21,817 nucleotides of DNA from JBHHYU01 sp046757725 (GCA_046757725.1 JBHHYU010000049.1:1-21817), one strand, 5' to 3'. Counted from the stretch's first letter, positions 1 through 7,239 are shown. Numbers and translations: made by a program. The notes: a model not told the origin generated them from the sequence alone.

Positions 1-579
1 GCTTTAGCGGAAGAACGGCTCAGCATGCACATGGTTCAACACCTGCTTCTTTTGATGATCGCACCGTTATTCCTTCTTTTAGCCAACCCATTGCCTCCTT
101 TTCTTTGGGGATTCCCACGGAAAGTTAGACTTAGGATGGGGCGGTTGCTCGCCCGCTCATCCGTCTTTCGCGCTGTGCTTTGGGCCTTGACGCTTCTGCC
201 TGTGACCTGGTCCGTTTACGTGCTCAACCTGTGGGCATGGCACCATCCCGCGCTCTACCAGTTGGCCCTTAGGAACGAATGGGTTCATGATCTCCAGCAC
301 GTGCTTTTCTTCTCGACGGCAGCTCTGTTCTGGTGGCCGATCGCAAACCCTGCACCGAGATTGCACGGCTTGATCTCTTATGGTTACCGCATTCTTTATC
401 TCGTGGCTGCTACCGTTCAGAACACGCTTTTGGGCATGGCGATCGCCTTGCCGGAGCGAGTCCTCTATCCGTTTTATGCGGCCATTCCTGGGCTGCGAAG
501 CCTCAGCCCGATAAATGACCAGGCATTGGGAGGAGGAATCATGTTAGTGAGTGGACACATGTTGAGCTTCCCCCCATAG
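1..579 (+). pseudogene. ctaG: ctaG, 5' part: cytochrome c oxidase assembly protein (caa3_CtaG family), split by IS element
   Basis: The reading frame is open from base 1, so the true start lies outside the window; the first ATG is at 25. The visible protein is a polytopic membrane protein of the CtaG/caa3_CtaG family, which helps copper delivery and assembly of heme-copper oxidase. Family-like sequence includes MVQHLLLLMIAPLFLL, a WHHPALY motif, HDLQHVLFF in a helix, and INDQALGGGIM near the C-terminus. At base 563 an insertion sequence interrupts the frame: the chimeric frame adds LSFPP and stops at 577-579. The missing 31 residues are present at 1972-2069. The truncated product loses half of its last membrane helix. 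Family assignment is confident from motifs; loss of function is inferred. Confidence 0.85.
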
Positions 580-588
580 GTTGGACAG
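563..588 (+). repeat. IS terminal inverted repeat (orfB-proximal end)
   Basis: It begins TGAGCTTCCCCCCAT and ends TTGGACAG. It matches the reverse complement of 1942-1967 at about 20 of 26 positions. The flanking TGT at 560-562 is the first copy of the target duplication. Confidence 0.85.
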
Positions 589-778
589 TTTTTGGCCCAA
601 AATAAGCTCGTGAATCGGTCTGCTGAAAGTCGCTTTCCCTCGCTGTTGCTCTCAGATTCCTGGGAAGAGAAAAAGTCAGATCGGGGGATCCGAGTCCGTC
701 GATCGAAGAAATTTTCTCTCCACAATCGCTTATACGCCACGATCTGCTCTGAGGCCATATCCTGATAACCCCCTTCTC

Positions 779-1612
779 TCACCCGAAGTAAACTTCTGCC
801 GGCGTTTTTCTGCTCAACCCTTGATGCCGTCTCTCCGTGTTGTAGAACGGGAAATACCAACTCAGCCTCTGCCAAGCCTCCTTGCCGTCGGCATAGTCCC
901 ACAGATAGATCTCCTCGTACTTTACACTGCGCCACAGCCGCTCCACCATCACGTTGTCCAGCGCCCGTCCCCGTCCGTCCATGCTGATCCGTATCCCGGC
1001 CCCCTGTAGTTTCCCGGTGAACTCCTCGCTGGTAAACTGCGCCCCCTGGTCGGTGTTGAAGATCTCCGGGTGCCCGATTCCCAGCGCCTGTTGTAATGCC
1101 TCCACGCAGAACAGCACCTCCAACGTGTTGGACAACTCCCAGGCCAGCACGTACCGACTGTACCAGTCCATCACCACGACCAGATACAAAAACCCCCGCC
1201 GCATCGGCACGTACGTGATGTCCGAGCACCAGACCTGATTGGGTCGCTGGATCTCCAGATCCCGCAGCAAATACGGGTAAACCCGATGCTCGGGATGGGG
1301 CCGGCTGATGTGCGGTCCCGGCAAGACCGCCTGTAATCCCATCACCCGCATCAACCGCGCCACCCGCTTCTCGTTGACCACCCACCCCAGCTCCCCAAGC
1401 CAGTCGGTCATCCGCGGCGAACCGTAAAACGGCCGCTTCATGTACAGCTCGTCGATCACACGCATCAACTTCAGATTCTCTTCGCTCTGTACTACCGGCT
1501 CGTAGTAGTACGTCGAGCGCGCCAATCCCGCCAACGCGTATTGCTCCACCATCGATAACACTCTGTGCTCTGACTCGATCCATCCCCGCCTGACCCCAAG
1601 CGCTGCGCTCAA
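779..1612 (-). CDS. IS3-family transposase OrfB (DDE integrase domain)
   Basis: This is the catalytic part of an IS3-family transposase, made as a frameshift fusion OrfAB that cuts and joins the element ends. The N-terminus (about residues 15-115) is the HTH_21-like region, including YGSPRMT. The rve catalytic core carries D131 (in CSDITYV), D188 (in NTDQGAQF) and E224 (in NVMVERLW), giving a DD(35)E spacing. The C-terminal YNTERRHQGL and PAEVYFG are typical of the family. No ATG is near the 5' end; the frame can begin at TTG 1612, but production by -1 slippage from orfA is more likely. The frame is intact and 277 codons long. The insertion has disrupted ctaG. Confidence 0.93.
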   Translation of the reverse strand: MSAALGVRRGWIESEHRVLSMVEQYALAGLARSTYYYEPVVQSEENLKLMRVIDELYMKRPFYGSPRMTDWLGELGWVVNEKRVARLMRVMGLQAVLPGPHISRPHPEHRVYPYLLRDLEIQRPNQVWCSDITYVPMRRGFLYLVVVMDWYSRYVLAWELSNTLEVLFCVEALQQALGIGHPEIFNTDQGAQFTSEEFTGKLQGAGIRISMDGRGRALDNVMVERLWRSVKYEEIYLWDYADGKEAWQRLSWYFPFYNTERRHQGLSRKTPAEVYFG

Positions 1613-1887
1613 AGCTTTTTTTTGAGCCAGTCCACCTCCACCTTCAGCCGCCCGATCTCCTCGTACAACGGAGCCGTCAACTCCTGCTCGCTCTTGCCCA
1701 CGGCTCCCTTACCCCGACGGAACAATTCCGCCGCTCCTTCCACCAATTGCCGTTTCCACTGCCCGATGACCGTCGGATGCACCCCGTGCGTGGCACCCAA
1801 CTCGCTCACCGTGCGAACCCCTTTGACCGCCTCCAACGCAACCTTCGCCTTAAACTCCTCCGTGTGCTGCTTCCGTCTTGCTCCCAT
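1609..1887 (-). CDS. IS3-family OrfA (helix-turn-helix DNA-binding protein)
   Basis: This 92-residue protein would bind the terminal repeats and supply the N-terminal half of the OrfAB transposase. It has a basic start (GARRKQHTEEFK), a helix-turn-helix region (VSELGATHGVHPTVIGQWKR) and a C-terminal leucine-zipper-like helix (LYEEIGRLKVEVDWLKKK), as in IS3-family OrfA proteins. I chose ATG 1887 because a purine-rich AGGAAGGGGGG sequence lies just upstream; a GTG at 1896 would add three residues. The stop codon overlaps the beginning of the orfB frame by a few bases, in the -1 frame. Confidence 0.9.
   Translation of the reverse strand: MGARRKQHTEEFKAKVALEAVKGVRTVSELGATHGVHPTVIGQWKRQLVEGAAELFRRGKGAVGKSEQELTAPLYEEIGRLKVEVDWLKKKL
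1615..1623 (-). promoter_or_regulatory. Programmed -1 frameshift slippery site (A8G) between orfA and orfB
   Basis: On the coding strand the orfA end reads CTC followed by eight A and a G, which contains A-AAA-AAG in the orfA frame. Slippage by -1 here continues directly as GCT-TTG-AGC, the orfB frame, with no stop between. This is the classical arrangement for making the OrfAB fusion in IS3 elements. Frameshifting is inferred from the sequence. Confidence 0.8.
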
Positions 1888-1941
1888 ACTAAACACCCCC
1901 CTTCCTGGACAAAAATACCCTCAGAATTGCAGCTTAACTAC

Positions 1942-1967
1942 CTGTCCAGAAAATGGGGGGAACTTCA
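1942..1967 (-). repeat. IS terminal inverted repeat (orfA-proximal end)
   Basis: The reverse complement begins TGAAGTTCCCCCCAT and ends CTGGACAG, pairing with 563-588. The second TGT target copy lies at 1969-1971, with one extra C (1968) between repeat and duplication. Confidence 0.85.
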
Positions 1968-1971
1968 CTGT

Positions 1972-2069
1972 ATCTTATCCCAATCTTAGTTCTGGTTGCT
2001 CGAATGGGGATTCACGAGGAGGAAACCCTTAGGAAAAGTCGCTTAAAAGGAGTTTTGAACAGGCTTTGA
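1972..2069 (+). pseudogene. ctaG: ctaG, 3' remnant beyond the IS element
   Basis: Joined to base 562, this stretch continues the ctaG frame as YLIPILVLVARMG, then IHEEETLRKSRLKG and VLNRL, stopping at TGA 2067-2069. The hydrophobic run completes the last membrane helix and the basic tail is a plausible cytoplasmic C-terminus. It has no start of its own, so it would not be translated unless the element is precisely excised. Because the frame is still open, the insertion is probably recent. Confidence 0.85.
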
Positions 2070-2102
2070 TTTTTGGATGTAGGCAACTCCATAAGCTGGA
2101 AA

Positions 2103-2134
2103 GGAGACTACTGTCACGGAACGGCGTAGTCTTC
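2103..2134. repeat. Inverted repeat / hairpin
   Basis: GGAGACTAC (2103-2111) pairs with GTAGTCTTC (2126-2134) through nine positions with one G.T wobble and a 14-base loop. It lies 34 bases after the ctaG stop. No T-tract follows, so it is not a standard terminator, though it could protect an mRNA end. Confidence 0.45.
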
Positions 2135-2185
2135 ACAAAAGCTGGAAATCGAACCTCTTCGCGAGGTCTCTCTTGTTCCTTATTG

Positions 2186-2350
2186 TTATCTTTGTAGAGC
2201 CAGCTCTGCGCAACGAGGCTCCGCAATCGGACCAGAAACAGAGTTAATTTGCGGTGGCCCAGCCAGAAATCTTACCCCCTCTGGATGAAACATAAATTCC
2301 TTTTCTTTTTCGGCCGGGATGGTGATCTGCGTCCCAGGCCCTAGAGTGCC
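2186..2350 (-). pseudogene. Short protein-like minus-strand frame, possible cupin-like remnant or small ORF
   Basis: The minus-strand frame is open for about 54 codons between a TAG and the stop at 2186-2188. It encodes GPGTQITIPAEKEKEFMF, then HPEGVRFLAGPPQINS, ending IAEPRCAELALQR. The PGTQITIPA...EFMFHPEGVRFL pattern resembles the end of a cupin barrel, but this is only a resemblance. An internal ATG at 2293 with AAAAGGAA just upstream would give a 35-residue peptide. Upstream minus-strand sequence does not extend the homology, so a gene remnant is as likely as a real small gene. Confidence 0.25.
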
Positions 2351-2507
2351 ATTATACTACAACTGGGATGAAGGATACGCTAAAATAGTGCTTATCCAAA
2401 TCAACAGAAATAAAAGGTGACCTGATGCTATTTTCTCTAGACAACTCATATATGCCTGGCCCTCTGATTCAAGCAGAAAGCTGCCGCGAAGGAAGAATGG
2501 CTTTGCG

Positions 2508-2536
2508 TTGACAAGGTTCTGAACAAAATCTAAATT
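2508..2536 (+). promoter_or_regulatory. Sigma70-type promoter upstream of the GT39 gene
   Basis: A perfect -35 box TTGACA (2508-2513) is followed by a 17-base spacer and TAAATT (2531-2536), four of six matches to the -10 consensus. Transcription would start near 2543, leaving an untranslated leader of about 88 bases before ATG 2631. The orientation matches the gene downstream. Confidence 0.6.
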
Positions 2537-2630
2537 GCAAAGGTGTCCCAAGGCCGGCAGCATTCTTTTCTGTAGGTATTTCGCACATGCTCTTTGGGAA
2601 TGAACTCTCGGCGGATAAGATAGGCCATTC

Positions 2631-4139
2631 ATGCCAGTAAACGACCCCGAACCTTCCGGCCAAGTCTCTCACCGCGCGCGTATCGTTGATTTGTTACTGA
2701 TAAGCCTGATCCTCGCGGTTTTACTGCCCATCGGGCTCTGGTCACCACCGATCGTTTTTCATGGAGAGGCCCGTGAAGGATTGGTGGTGCAGGCCATTGT
2801 ACATGATCATCGTTGGATATTGCCCACCCATAACGGTGAACTTCCACACAAGCCACCCCTCTATCATTGGATTGCAGCTTCATTCATTCGCCTTTTCGGC
2901 TTGTCTGATTTCACAGTCCGATTACCGTCGGGATTGGCAGCATGGGTCTTTGCGCTAGTCACGTTCATTATCGGTATAAAGACAGGGGGTCGGCTCACAG
3001 GATGGTTGGCGTTCGGTGCACTGCTGGGCATGCATGGGTTTTGGCGTTCGGCTACCGAAGCCCGCGTCGATATGGTTTTCACGGCCTGCATTACGATTTC
3101 AATTACCGGATTTTTTTTCTGGTACCGCAATGGCCGTCCATTGGGCCGGTCGCTTTGTTATCTCGGTGCCGCACTCGCCGTACTGGCTAAGGGTCCGATC
3201 GGCCTGGTGATCCCCGGCCTCGTGGTCATCGGCTTCCTCGCCTGGGAAGGGGCACTGAAGCGGCTTGGGGAGCTTTGGTCGTGGTCCCTTGCCGGGGCTG
3301 TCCTTCTGATCGATTTCAGCTGGTATGCCTTGGCCTACTTATACGGTGGGCAGGAATTTATCGTTCTGCATCTCCTGCAGGAGAATACAGATCGGTTTTT
3401 TGGCCGGGGGGTTTTCGCGCAGAACCGTGGAATCTCATTCTTCAAAGTAACAGGATGGCTCGTGATTTATTTCTTCCCGTGGAACCTGGTTCTGCCATGG
3501 GCTTTGGTCCGGCGGATGCATGGCGAACGTGGGGATACATTCGGCAGATTTCTCCATCTTTGGTGGATCGTAGTGTTCCTGTTCTTCGCCTTGGCCGCGA
3601 GAGTCAGGTCCGTCTATTTGCTTCCTCTGTACCCGGCGATCGCACTACTCGCGGCACGCGCTATGGCTCTGGGACTCGAGAGATACTGGGTTTCGCGCTC
3701 TGAGGGCGATTCGCAAGATCAACCCAGTGTGGTATCGTCGAAGCTGAATCCCTTCCGTAAACTTTCGGTGCTGGCCATGAGCATTGTGTTGTTTGACTTT
3801 GCCCATGTCGCTGTTAACCAAACAGTTCGCGAGGTTAAGGCCAGTCGAAACTCTCTAATCCCATTCAAACAGAAGATAGAGTCTCTGGTGCCGGACGACA
3901 CTCCTTTATATGCGGATTCGGATTTTCGAGTTACGGATGTTATGGTTCTTGAATATCAGCTAAGAAGGCCGATCAATCGCAGGCCGGCATCCACTTGTAA
4001 AGTCCAGTTCTTGCTCTCCACGATCAAGCCGAATCAATCCACGCAGGTGGGAATGCAGATTCTCACCTCGTTTAGAAGAAAAGGGGTAACTTTTGCTCTG
4101 ATACGTGTGCCTCAAAAGAAATCCTGCGCGGAAACGTAA
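2631..4139 (+). CDS. Family-39 (ArnT/PMT-like) membrane glycosyltransferase
   Basis: This 502-residue polytopic inner-membrane protein belongs to the GT-C fold glycosyltransferases related to ArnT, which use polyprenyl-phosphate sugars as donors and modify lipid or cell-surface acceptors outside the membrane. A first helix (about 18-38) is followed by the periplasmic signature FHGEAREG (43-50) and KPPLYHW (74-80). About ten further hydrophobic segments run to about residue 345, including GFWRSATEARVDM and FFPWNLVLPWA. A soluble C-terminal domain follows. In ArnT an acidic residue in the first loop is catalytic; here the motif reads GEAR rather than DEAR, as in other bacterial members with GE-x-RE. 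The start ATG 2631 has only a weak ribosome site. It stands alone behind its own promoter. Acceptor and sugar are unknown. Confidence 0.85.
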   Translation: MPVNDPEPSGQVSHRARIVDLLLISLILAVLLPIGLWSPPIVFHGEAREGLVVQAIVHDHRWILPTHNGELPHKPPLYHWIAASFIRLFGLSDFTVRLPSGLAAWVFALVTFIIGIKTGGRLTGWLAFGALLGMHGFWRSATEARVDMVFTACITISITGFFFWYRNGRPLGRSLCYLGAALAVLAKGPIGLVIPGLVVIGFLAWEGALKRLGELWSWSLAGAVLLIDFSWYALAYLYGGQEFIVLHLLQENTDRFFGRGVFAQNRGISFFKVTGWLVIYFFPWNLVLPWALVRRMHGERGDTFGRFLHLWWIVVFLFFALAARVRSVYLLPLYPAIALLAARAMALGLERYWVSRSEGDSQDQPSVVSSKLNPFRKLSVLAMSIVLFDFAHVAVNQTVREVKASRNSLIPFKQKIESLVPDDTPLYADSDFRVTDVMVLEYQLRRPINRRPASTCKVQFLLSTIKPNQSTQVGMQILTSFRRKGVTFALIRVPQKKSCAET

Positions 4140-4221
4140 CCGGTTATTAGAGAATACATGCCACGAGAAGACCCCTTTGTCAGGATCCGTAAATGTCGCA
4201 AAACCAAGGTAGGATCAGGTT

Positions 4222-4274
4222 AGTCCGGCAGAGGTGGGCTTTTTTACTTGTGTCCGCTTCGGCAGGTAAAAAGC
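4222..4274. repeat. Inverted repeat and T-tract between convergent genes (possible terminator region)
   Basis: GCTTTTTTACTTG (4238-4250) pairs with CAGGTAAAAAGC (4263-4274) over about 12 base pairs with one bulged T. The T-rich arm comes first on both strands, opposite to a classical intrinsic terminator. On the plus strand AGTCC/GGGCT (4222-4240) forms a small stem followed directly by T6, which could end the GT39 transcript. The site sits between the convergent ends at 4139 and 4308, where a terminator is expected. Confidence 0.4.
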
Positions 4275-4307
4275 ACAACTCATACCGACCGCGGAATCTC
4301 CTAATAA

Positions 4308-5387
4308 TCAAGGAAGGAGTTTAAGTAGTCTTTTTAAAGCCTTCTCTTTTTCGATTCGTTCGACCCTTGCACGCTCCAGCGACCTTCTGAGGATTTCGAT
4401 CGATCGGTCATAAACTGGTCGGTTGACGGGATAGGGATGGCCATCCTTACCTCCATGAGCAAAACTAAATTTGACGGGATCCTTCCAGGAAGCTGGGGTA
4501 CCATACGTGATCTCGGCAATGAGGGCCAAGGCGCGAAGGGTCTTGGCGCCAACACCCGGCATTCCCAACAGGCCCTCGAAATCCTTAGCCTTGGTATCGT
4601 AGGTTTTTAGCAGGATTTTCTCTATGGATTCCGGGTGAACCTCCCTGAGCGAGACTTCGTGATGGCTTGGCAGGGAAAGGGTCTTAAGTTTTTTAAGCTC
4701 CCGGGTGATCTTTTCCGGCGGTTCTTTAGAGAGATCGGTGATGACCTCTTGTGCCTTTGTGCTTTCCGACGCTACCAGGTTCAGTGTCTTCGCTCTTTGC
4801 AGATTGCTACAGATGGCCGAGTGAGGTTCGTTAATTAAAGACTGAATATTTTCCGAGTACCAGTGGTAACGCCGCGCAAATCGGTCACCCATGCCCTGCT
4901 GTACCACCGCCCAGGAACCCTGTAGGGTAAAGAAGAAATTGTGATGATAAAGCTGGAAGCCGTCCTGGATAGCGTTGTTATCGATTTTTGCCGTCAGACG
5001 GCTCAGGGATACCAGTTCGTTAGGGTCACGTTTTAACGAGAATTTTTCACCTGCGCTGACAATCTCCGATGGCGTTTTGCGTGAAGTTGCCCCCTTCCCC
5101 CCGGCGATCACAAGTCCCAACTCTTTTTCCATTCCTCTCAGCCCTTCTTTCAGGGCCCCACAGACCGTTGTGGTAACGCCCGAGGAATGCCAGTCAAAAC
5201 CCAAAACGCAGCCTAAAGATTGGAACCAGTAGGGGTCAGAAACTCGGATCAAAAACTCTTCCGGGCCATGATCTTCAATGATTAGCCGGACAATCTCCCG
5301 CCCCAGCCGGACCATTCTCTGAAACAGCCAGGCGGGTGCTCTACCGCTGTGAAGGGGGAGGTAGGCAATACCGGTTCGTTGTGTCAT
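4308..5387 (-). CDS. DUF763 family protein with helix-hairpin-helix motif
   Basis: The 359-residue protein matches DUF763 from its start (RTGIAYLPLHSGRAPAWLF) through WFQSLGCVLGFDWHSSG (54-70), LYHHNFFFTLQGSW (146-159) and VVQQGMGDRFARRYHW (161-176). The family is mostly known from archaea and thermophilic bacteria and has no settled function. Residues about 271-291 (EGLLGMPGVGAKTLRALALI) look like a helix-hairpin-helix, the DNA-backbone-binding element of repair glycosylases and nucleases, so a nucleic-acid role is likely but inferred. The C-terminus is basic and helical. The ATG at 5387 has a modest AAGGGC upstream. The gene follows the 81-residue protein and rlmD on the same strand, with a 236-base gap, so co-transcription is uncertain. 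Confidence 0.85.
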   Translation of the reverse strand: MTQRTGIAYLPLHSGRAPAWLFQRMVRLGREIVRLIIEDHGPEEFLIRVSDPYWFQSLGCVLGFDWHSSGVTTTVCGALKEGLRGMEKELGLVIAGGKGATSRKTPSEIVSAGEKFSLKRDPNELVSLSRLTAKIDNNAIQDGFQLYHHNFFFTLQGSWAVVQQGMGDRFARRYHWYSENIQSLINEPHSAICSNLQRAKTLNLVASESTKAQEVITDLSKEPPEKITRELKKLKTLSLPSHHEVSLREVHPESIEKILLKTYDTKAKDFEGLLGMPGVGAKTLRALALIAEITYGTPASWKDPVKFSFAHGGKDGHPYPVNRPVYDRSIEILRRSLERARVERIEKEKALKRLLKLLP

Positions 5388-5623
5388 CCGAGGCCCTTGT
5401 AGAAAACAGCACCGTTAACACCTCTCTAAAAATCTCTCTCCCGTCCGAAGCCACACCGCCAGGCTATACCTGAACCATACTCATACTTACAGGCAAGTAG
5501 TTAAAGGTATTGTGCTCTACCGGATGGCTAAAGTAGTTTTAACAACGCCTCTGGGTGTCAGTTGTTTGCGCAGTCTACGGCTATCTAGGCTATTTACGCG
5601 TGGACCTTTTTGGCTTCAAAACA

Positions 5624-5869
5624 TCAGTCGTCTGTGTCATCAAAATAGTCCTTGAGGATTCTCTCTTTGACATACTCGATGGTACCCAGGTCCTGGATAA
5701 TATCGCCGCCTGTATCATAAAGAAAAATCTCACCCTTACGAGTGCGGCCAATGGCCACCAGCCAATCCAGCTTGTCTCTATCTTCGAGTAGGCAATTGAT
5801 GGCCTGATTAGCCCCTTGGCTGGCGAGAATGGTAACCTTGGGGTTGATCTTTTTTTTTGGCTGTCTCAT
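5624..5869 (-). CDS. Small conserved-looking protein of unknown function (81 aa)
   Basis: I do not recognise a family. The frame begins at ATG 5869 with an excellent AGGAGGT ribosome site seven bases upstream, which makes it a real gene. The N-terminus is basic (MRQPKKKINPKVT); the middle reads GANQAINCLLEDRDKLDWL and AIGRTRKGEIFLYDTGG; the end is acidic (DYFDDTDD). There is no signal peptide or membrane segment, so the product should be a small cytosolic protein, possibly one alpha/beta domain. It lies 89 bases downstream of rlmD on the same strand and may share its transcript. Confidence 0.75.
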   Translation of the reverse strand: MRQPKKKINPKVTILASQGANQAINCLLEDRDKLDWLVAIGRTRKGEIFLYDTGGDIIQDLGTIEYVKERILKDYFDDTDD

Positions 5870-5958
5870 CCGAGTACCTCCTGAATATGGCGTCAGTTTA
5901 ACTCAGAGGAATCAATTGCTCAACTCTCCAAAACGTATGGCCAACCGAGGCTGCTATT

Positions 5959-7239
5959 TTATTCGCGGACCATCTCCGCCAGTGCTTCCACATGATAGGT
6001 TTGCGGAAAAAGATCAATAGGTCTTATTCGTGTGAGCTTGTACCCCTTCCGGGTCCATGCTGCCAGATCACGGGCCAGTGTCGCGGGATTGCAGGAGATA
6101 TATAGGACCTTCTCCGCCCCTAACGGGGCTAGATCTTCTTCCAGTTCCTTGGCGCCGGACCGGGGCGGATCAAGAAGAATCTTTGAAAACCTATCGCTAT
6201 TTCTGCGTAACTGTTTTACGGCATGGGGGACGTGGGCACGGATCCAGCGGATATTTTTCATTCGGTTCAACCGACTCATCCTTTTGACACTTTCAATAGG
6301 TCGAGAGTTCCTCTCCACTGCCATCACCTCGCCGGCGCGGCAAGCCACTGGTAAGGTAAAATTCCCGGCTCCGCAGTAAAGCTCTAGCACTCGATCCTGC
6401 TCGTGGAACTCGCCCCATTCCAGGAGATTACGGAGAAGAGCGTGGTTACCGTCCCGATTTACCTGAGTAAAGACATCACCATCCATCTCCATCCAGTTTC
6501 CGTCTCCAGAGCGGATGGAAATGGTGCCCTGACCCCAGGAACGATGCCAGTCACGCCCGAAGAGGATAAGCCCTGAAATCTGTTTATGCCCGTCAAGAAA
6601 TCCGGCCGAGGTGGGGATATCTTCCAAGTTAAGCTGACCAACCGCCTTCCCTGTGAGGAGGATCTGTCCTTCGATGTCGCCCTCTATGATCTCCATTTGC
6701 CGGAGGGGAGTTTTCAGTTCATGTATCCATTCCCTGGCCTGACTCAGGCAACGGTCCACCCCAGGAGCAGCGATAAGGCACGAATTGATCTCAATGAGTT
6801 CGTGCGAGAAGGTTCGGTAGAAGCCTACCTTCTTGTCTCGATTGACCTGAAGACGGATGCGACGGCGGTAATGGTACTCTTGGGTGGAGCGAAGGGTCGG
6901 GAGCATTTCAAAACCCGCAAGCTTCCCTATTCGGCGTAGGGCATCCAAGATGTTTTTCTCTTTGGCAGCCAGCTGACCGTTATACTGAATCTGTTGCCAG
7001 GAACAACCGCCGCATTTGCCGAAATAGGGACATGGCGGGGGTTGGCGCAGGGGCGATGGTTTTACCAAGTGTAAGAGTTCACCAATAGCGTAGTTTCCCT
7101 TTTCCTGTACAATCCGAACCTCCCCCTCATCTCCAGGAGCTGTCAGTGGGACCATGATGACTTTCCCCTCTTTGCGCCCAATGCCATAAGGACCATAGGC
7201 GAGGGAGTCGATCTTTAGCCTTAGTTCTGTCGGCGTCAT
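5959..7239 (-). CDS. rlmD: 23S rRNA (uracil-C5)-methyltransferase, RlmD/RumA type
   Basis: This enzyme transfers a methyl group from S-adenosylmethionine to C5 of a uridine in RNA, in E. coli U1939 of 23S rRNA. Residues 1-60 form a TRAM RNA-binding domain. Cysteines 70, 76, 79 and 154 are placed as the 4Fe-4S ligands (PYFGKCGGCSWQ). The Rossmann domain shows FTQVN (257-261), ELYCGAGNFTLPVA (286-299), LLDPPRSGA (355-363) and SCNPATLARD (382-391) with the nucleophile C383, and HVEAL with the base E418. The length of 426 is normal. The precise target (RlmD, RlmC/RlmCD or TrmA) cannot be read from sequence, but the iron-sulfur cysteines favour the RlmD/RlmC side. The ATG at 7239 has a poor ribosome site. 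It heads the minus-strand group and is divergent from the DUF309 gene. Confidence 0.9.
   Translation of the reverse strand: MTPTELRLKIDSLAYGPYGIGRKEGKVIMVPLTAPGDEGEVRIVQEKGNYAIGELLHLVKPSPLRQPPPCPYFGKCGGCSWQQIQYNGQLAAKEKNILDALRRIGKLAGFEMLPTLRSTQEYHYRRRIRLQVNRDKKVGFYRTFSHELIEINSCLIAAPGVDRCLSQAREWIHELKTPLRQMEIIEGDIEGQILLTGKAVGQLNLEDIPTSAGFLDGHKQISGLILFGRDWHRSWGQGTISIRSGDGNWMEMDGDVFTQVNRDGNHALLRNLLEWGEFHEQDRVLELYCGAGNFTLPVACRAGEVMAVERNSRPIESVKRMSRLNRMKNIRWIRAHVPHAVKQLRRNSDRFSKILLDPPRSGAKELEEDLAPLGAEKVLYISCNPATLARDLAAWTRKGYKLTRIRPIDLFPQTYHVEALAEMVRE

Larger units (their letters stand above)
563..1968 (-). mobile_element. Complete IS3-family insertion sequence (about 1406 bp) inside ctaG
   Basis: The element carries orfA and orfB (DDE transposase) on the minus strand. 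It is bounded by imperfect 26-bp inverted repeats (563-588 and 1942-1967, about 20 of 26 matching) that share TTCCCCCCAT and GGACAG. TGT at 560-562 is repeated at 1969-1971 and is read as a 3-bp target duplication. Removing the element plus one TGT joins ctaG in frame (H-M-Y-L-I), which fixes the boundaries well; one end extends 1 base beyond the inverted repeat. Both orfs appear intact, so the element may be active. The 216 bases between orfB and the right end (563-778) hold no recognised gene. Confidence 0.92.
2070..2630. other. Intergenic region between ctaG and the GT39 gene
   Basis: No convincing full gene lies here. It contains an inverted repeat at 2103-2134, a short protein-like minus-strand frame at 2186-2350, and a strong-looking promoter at 2508-2536. 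The duplicated 10-mer AAGCTGGAAA flanks the inverted repeat. I see no tRNA and no clear intrinsic terminator for ctaG. Confidence 0.5.

Noticed and set aside
474..1583. 369-codon minus-strand open frame overlapping the IS
   Set aside because: It is out of frame with the recognisable DDE transposase, runs into ctaG antisense, and has a low-complexity Gly/Ala/Arg composition typical of a shadow frame.
2357..2632. 91-codon minus-strand frame before the GT39 gene
   Set aside because: There is no ribosome site or recognisable sequence, and it covers the promoter of the GT39 gene.
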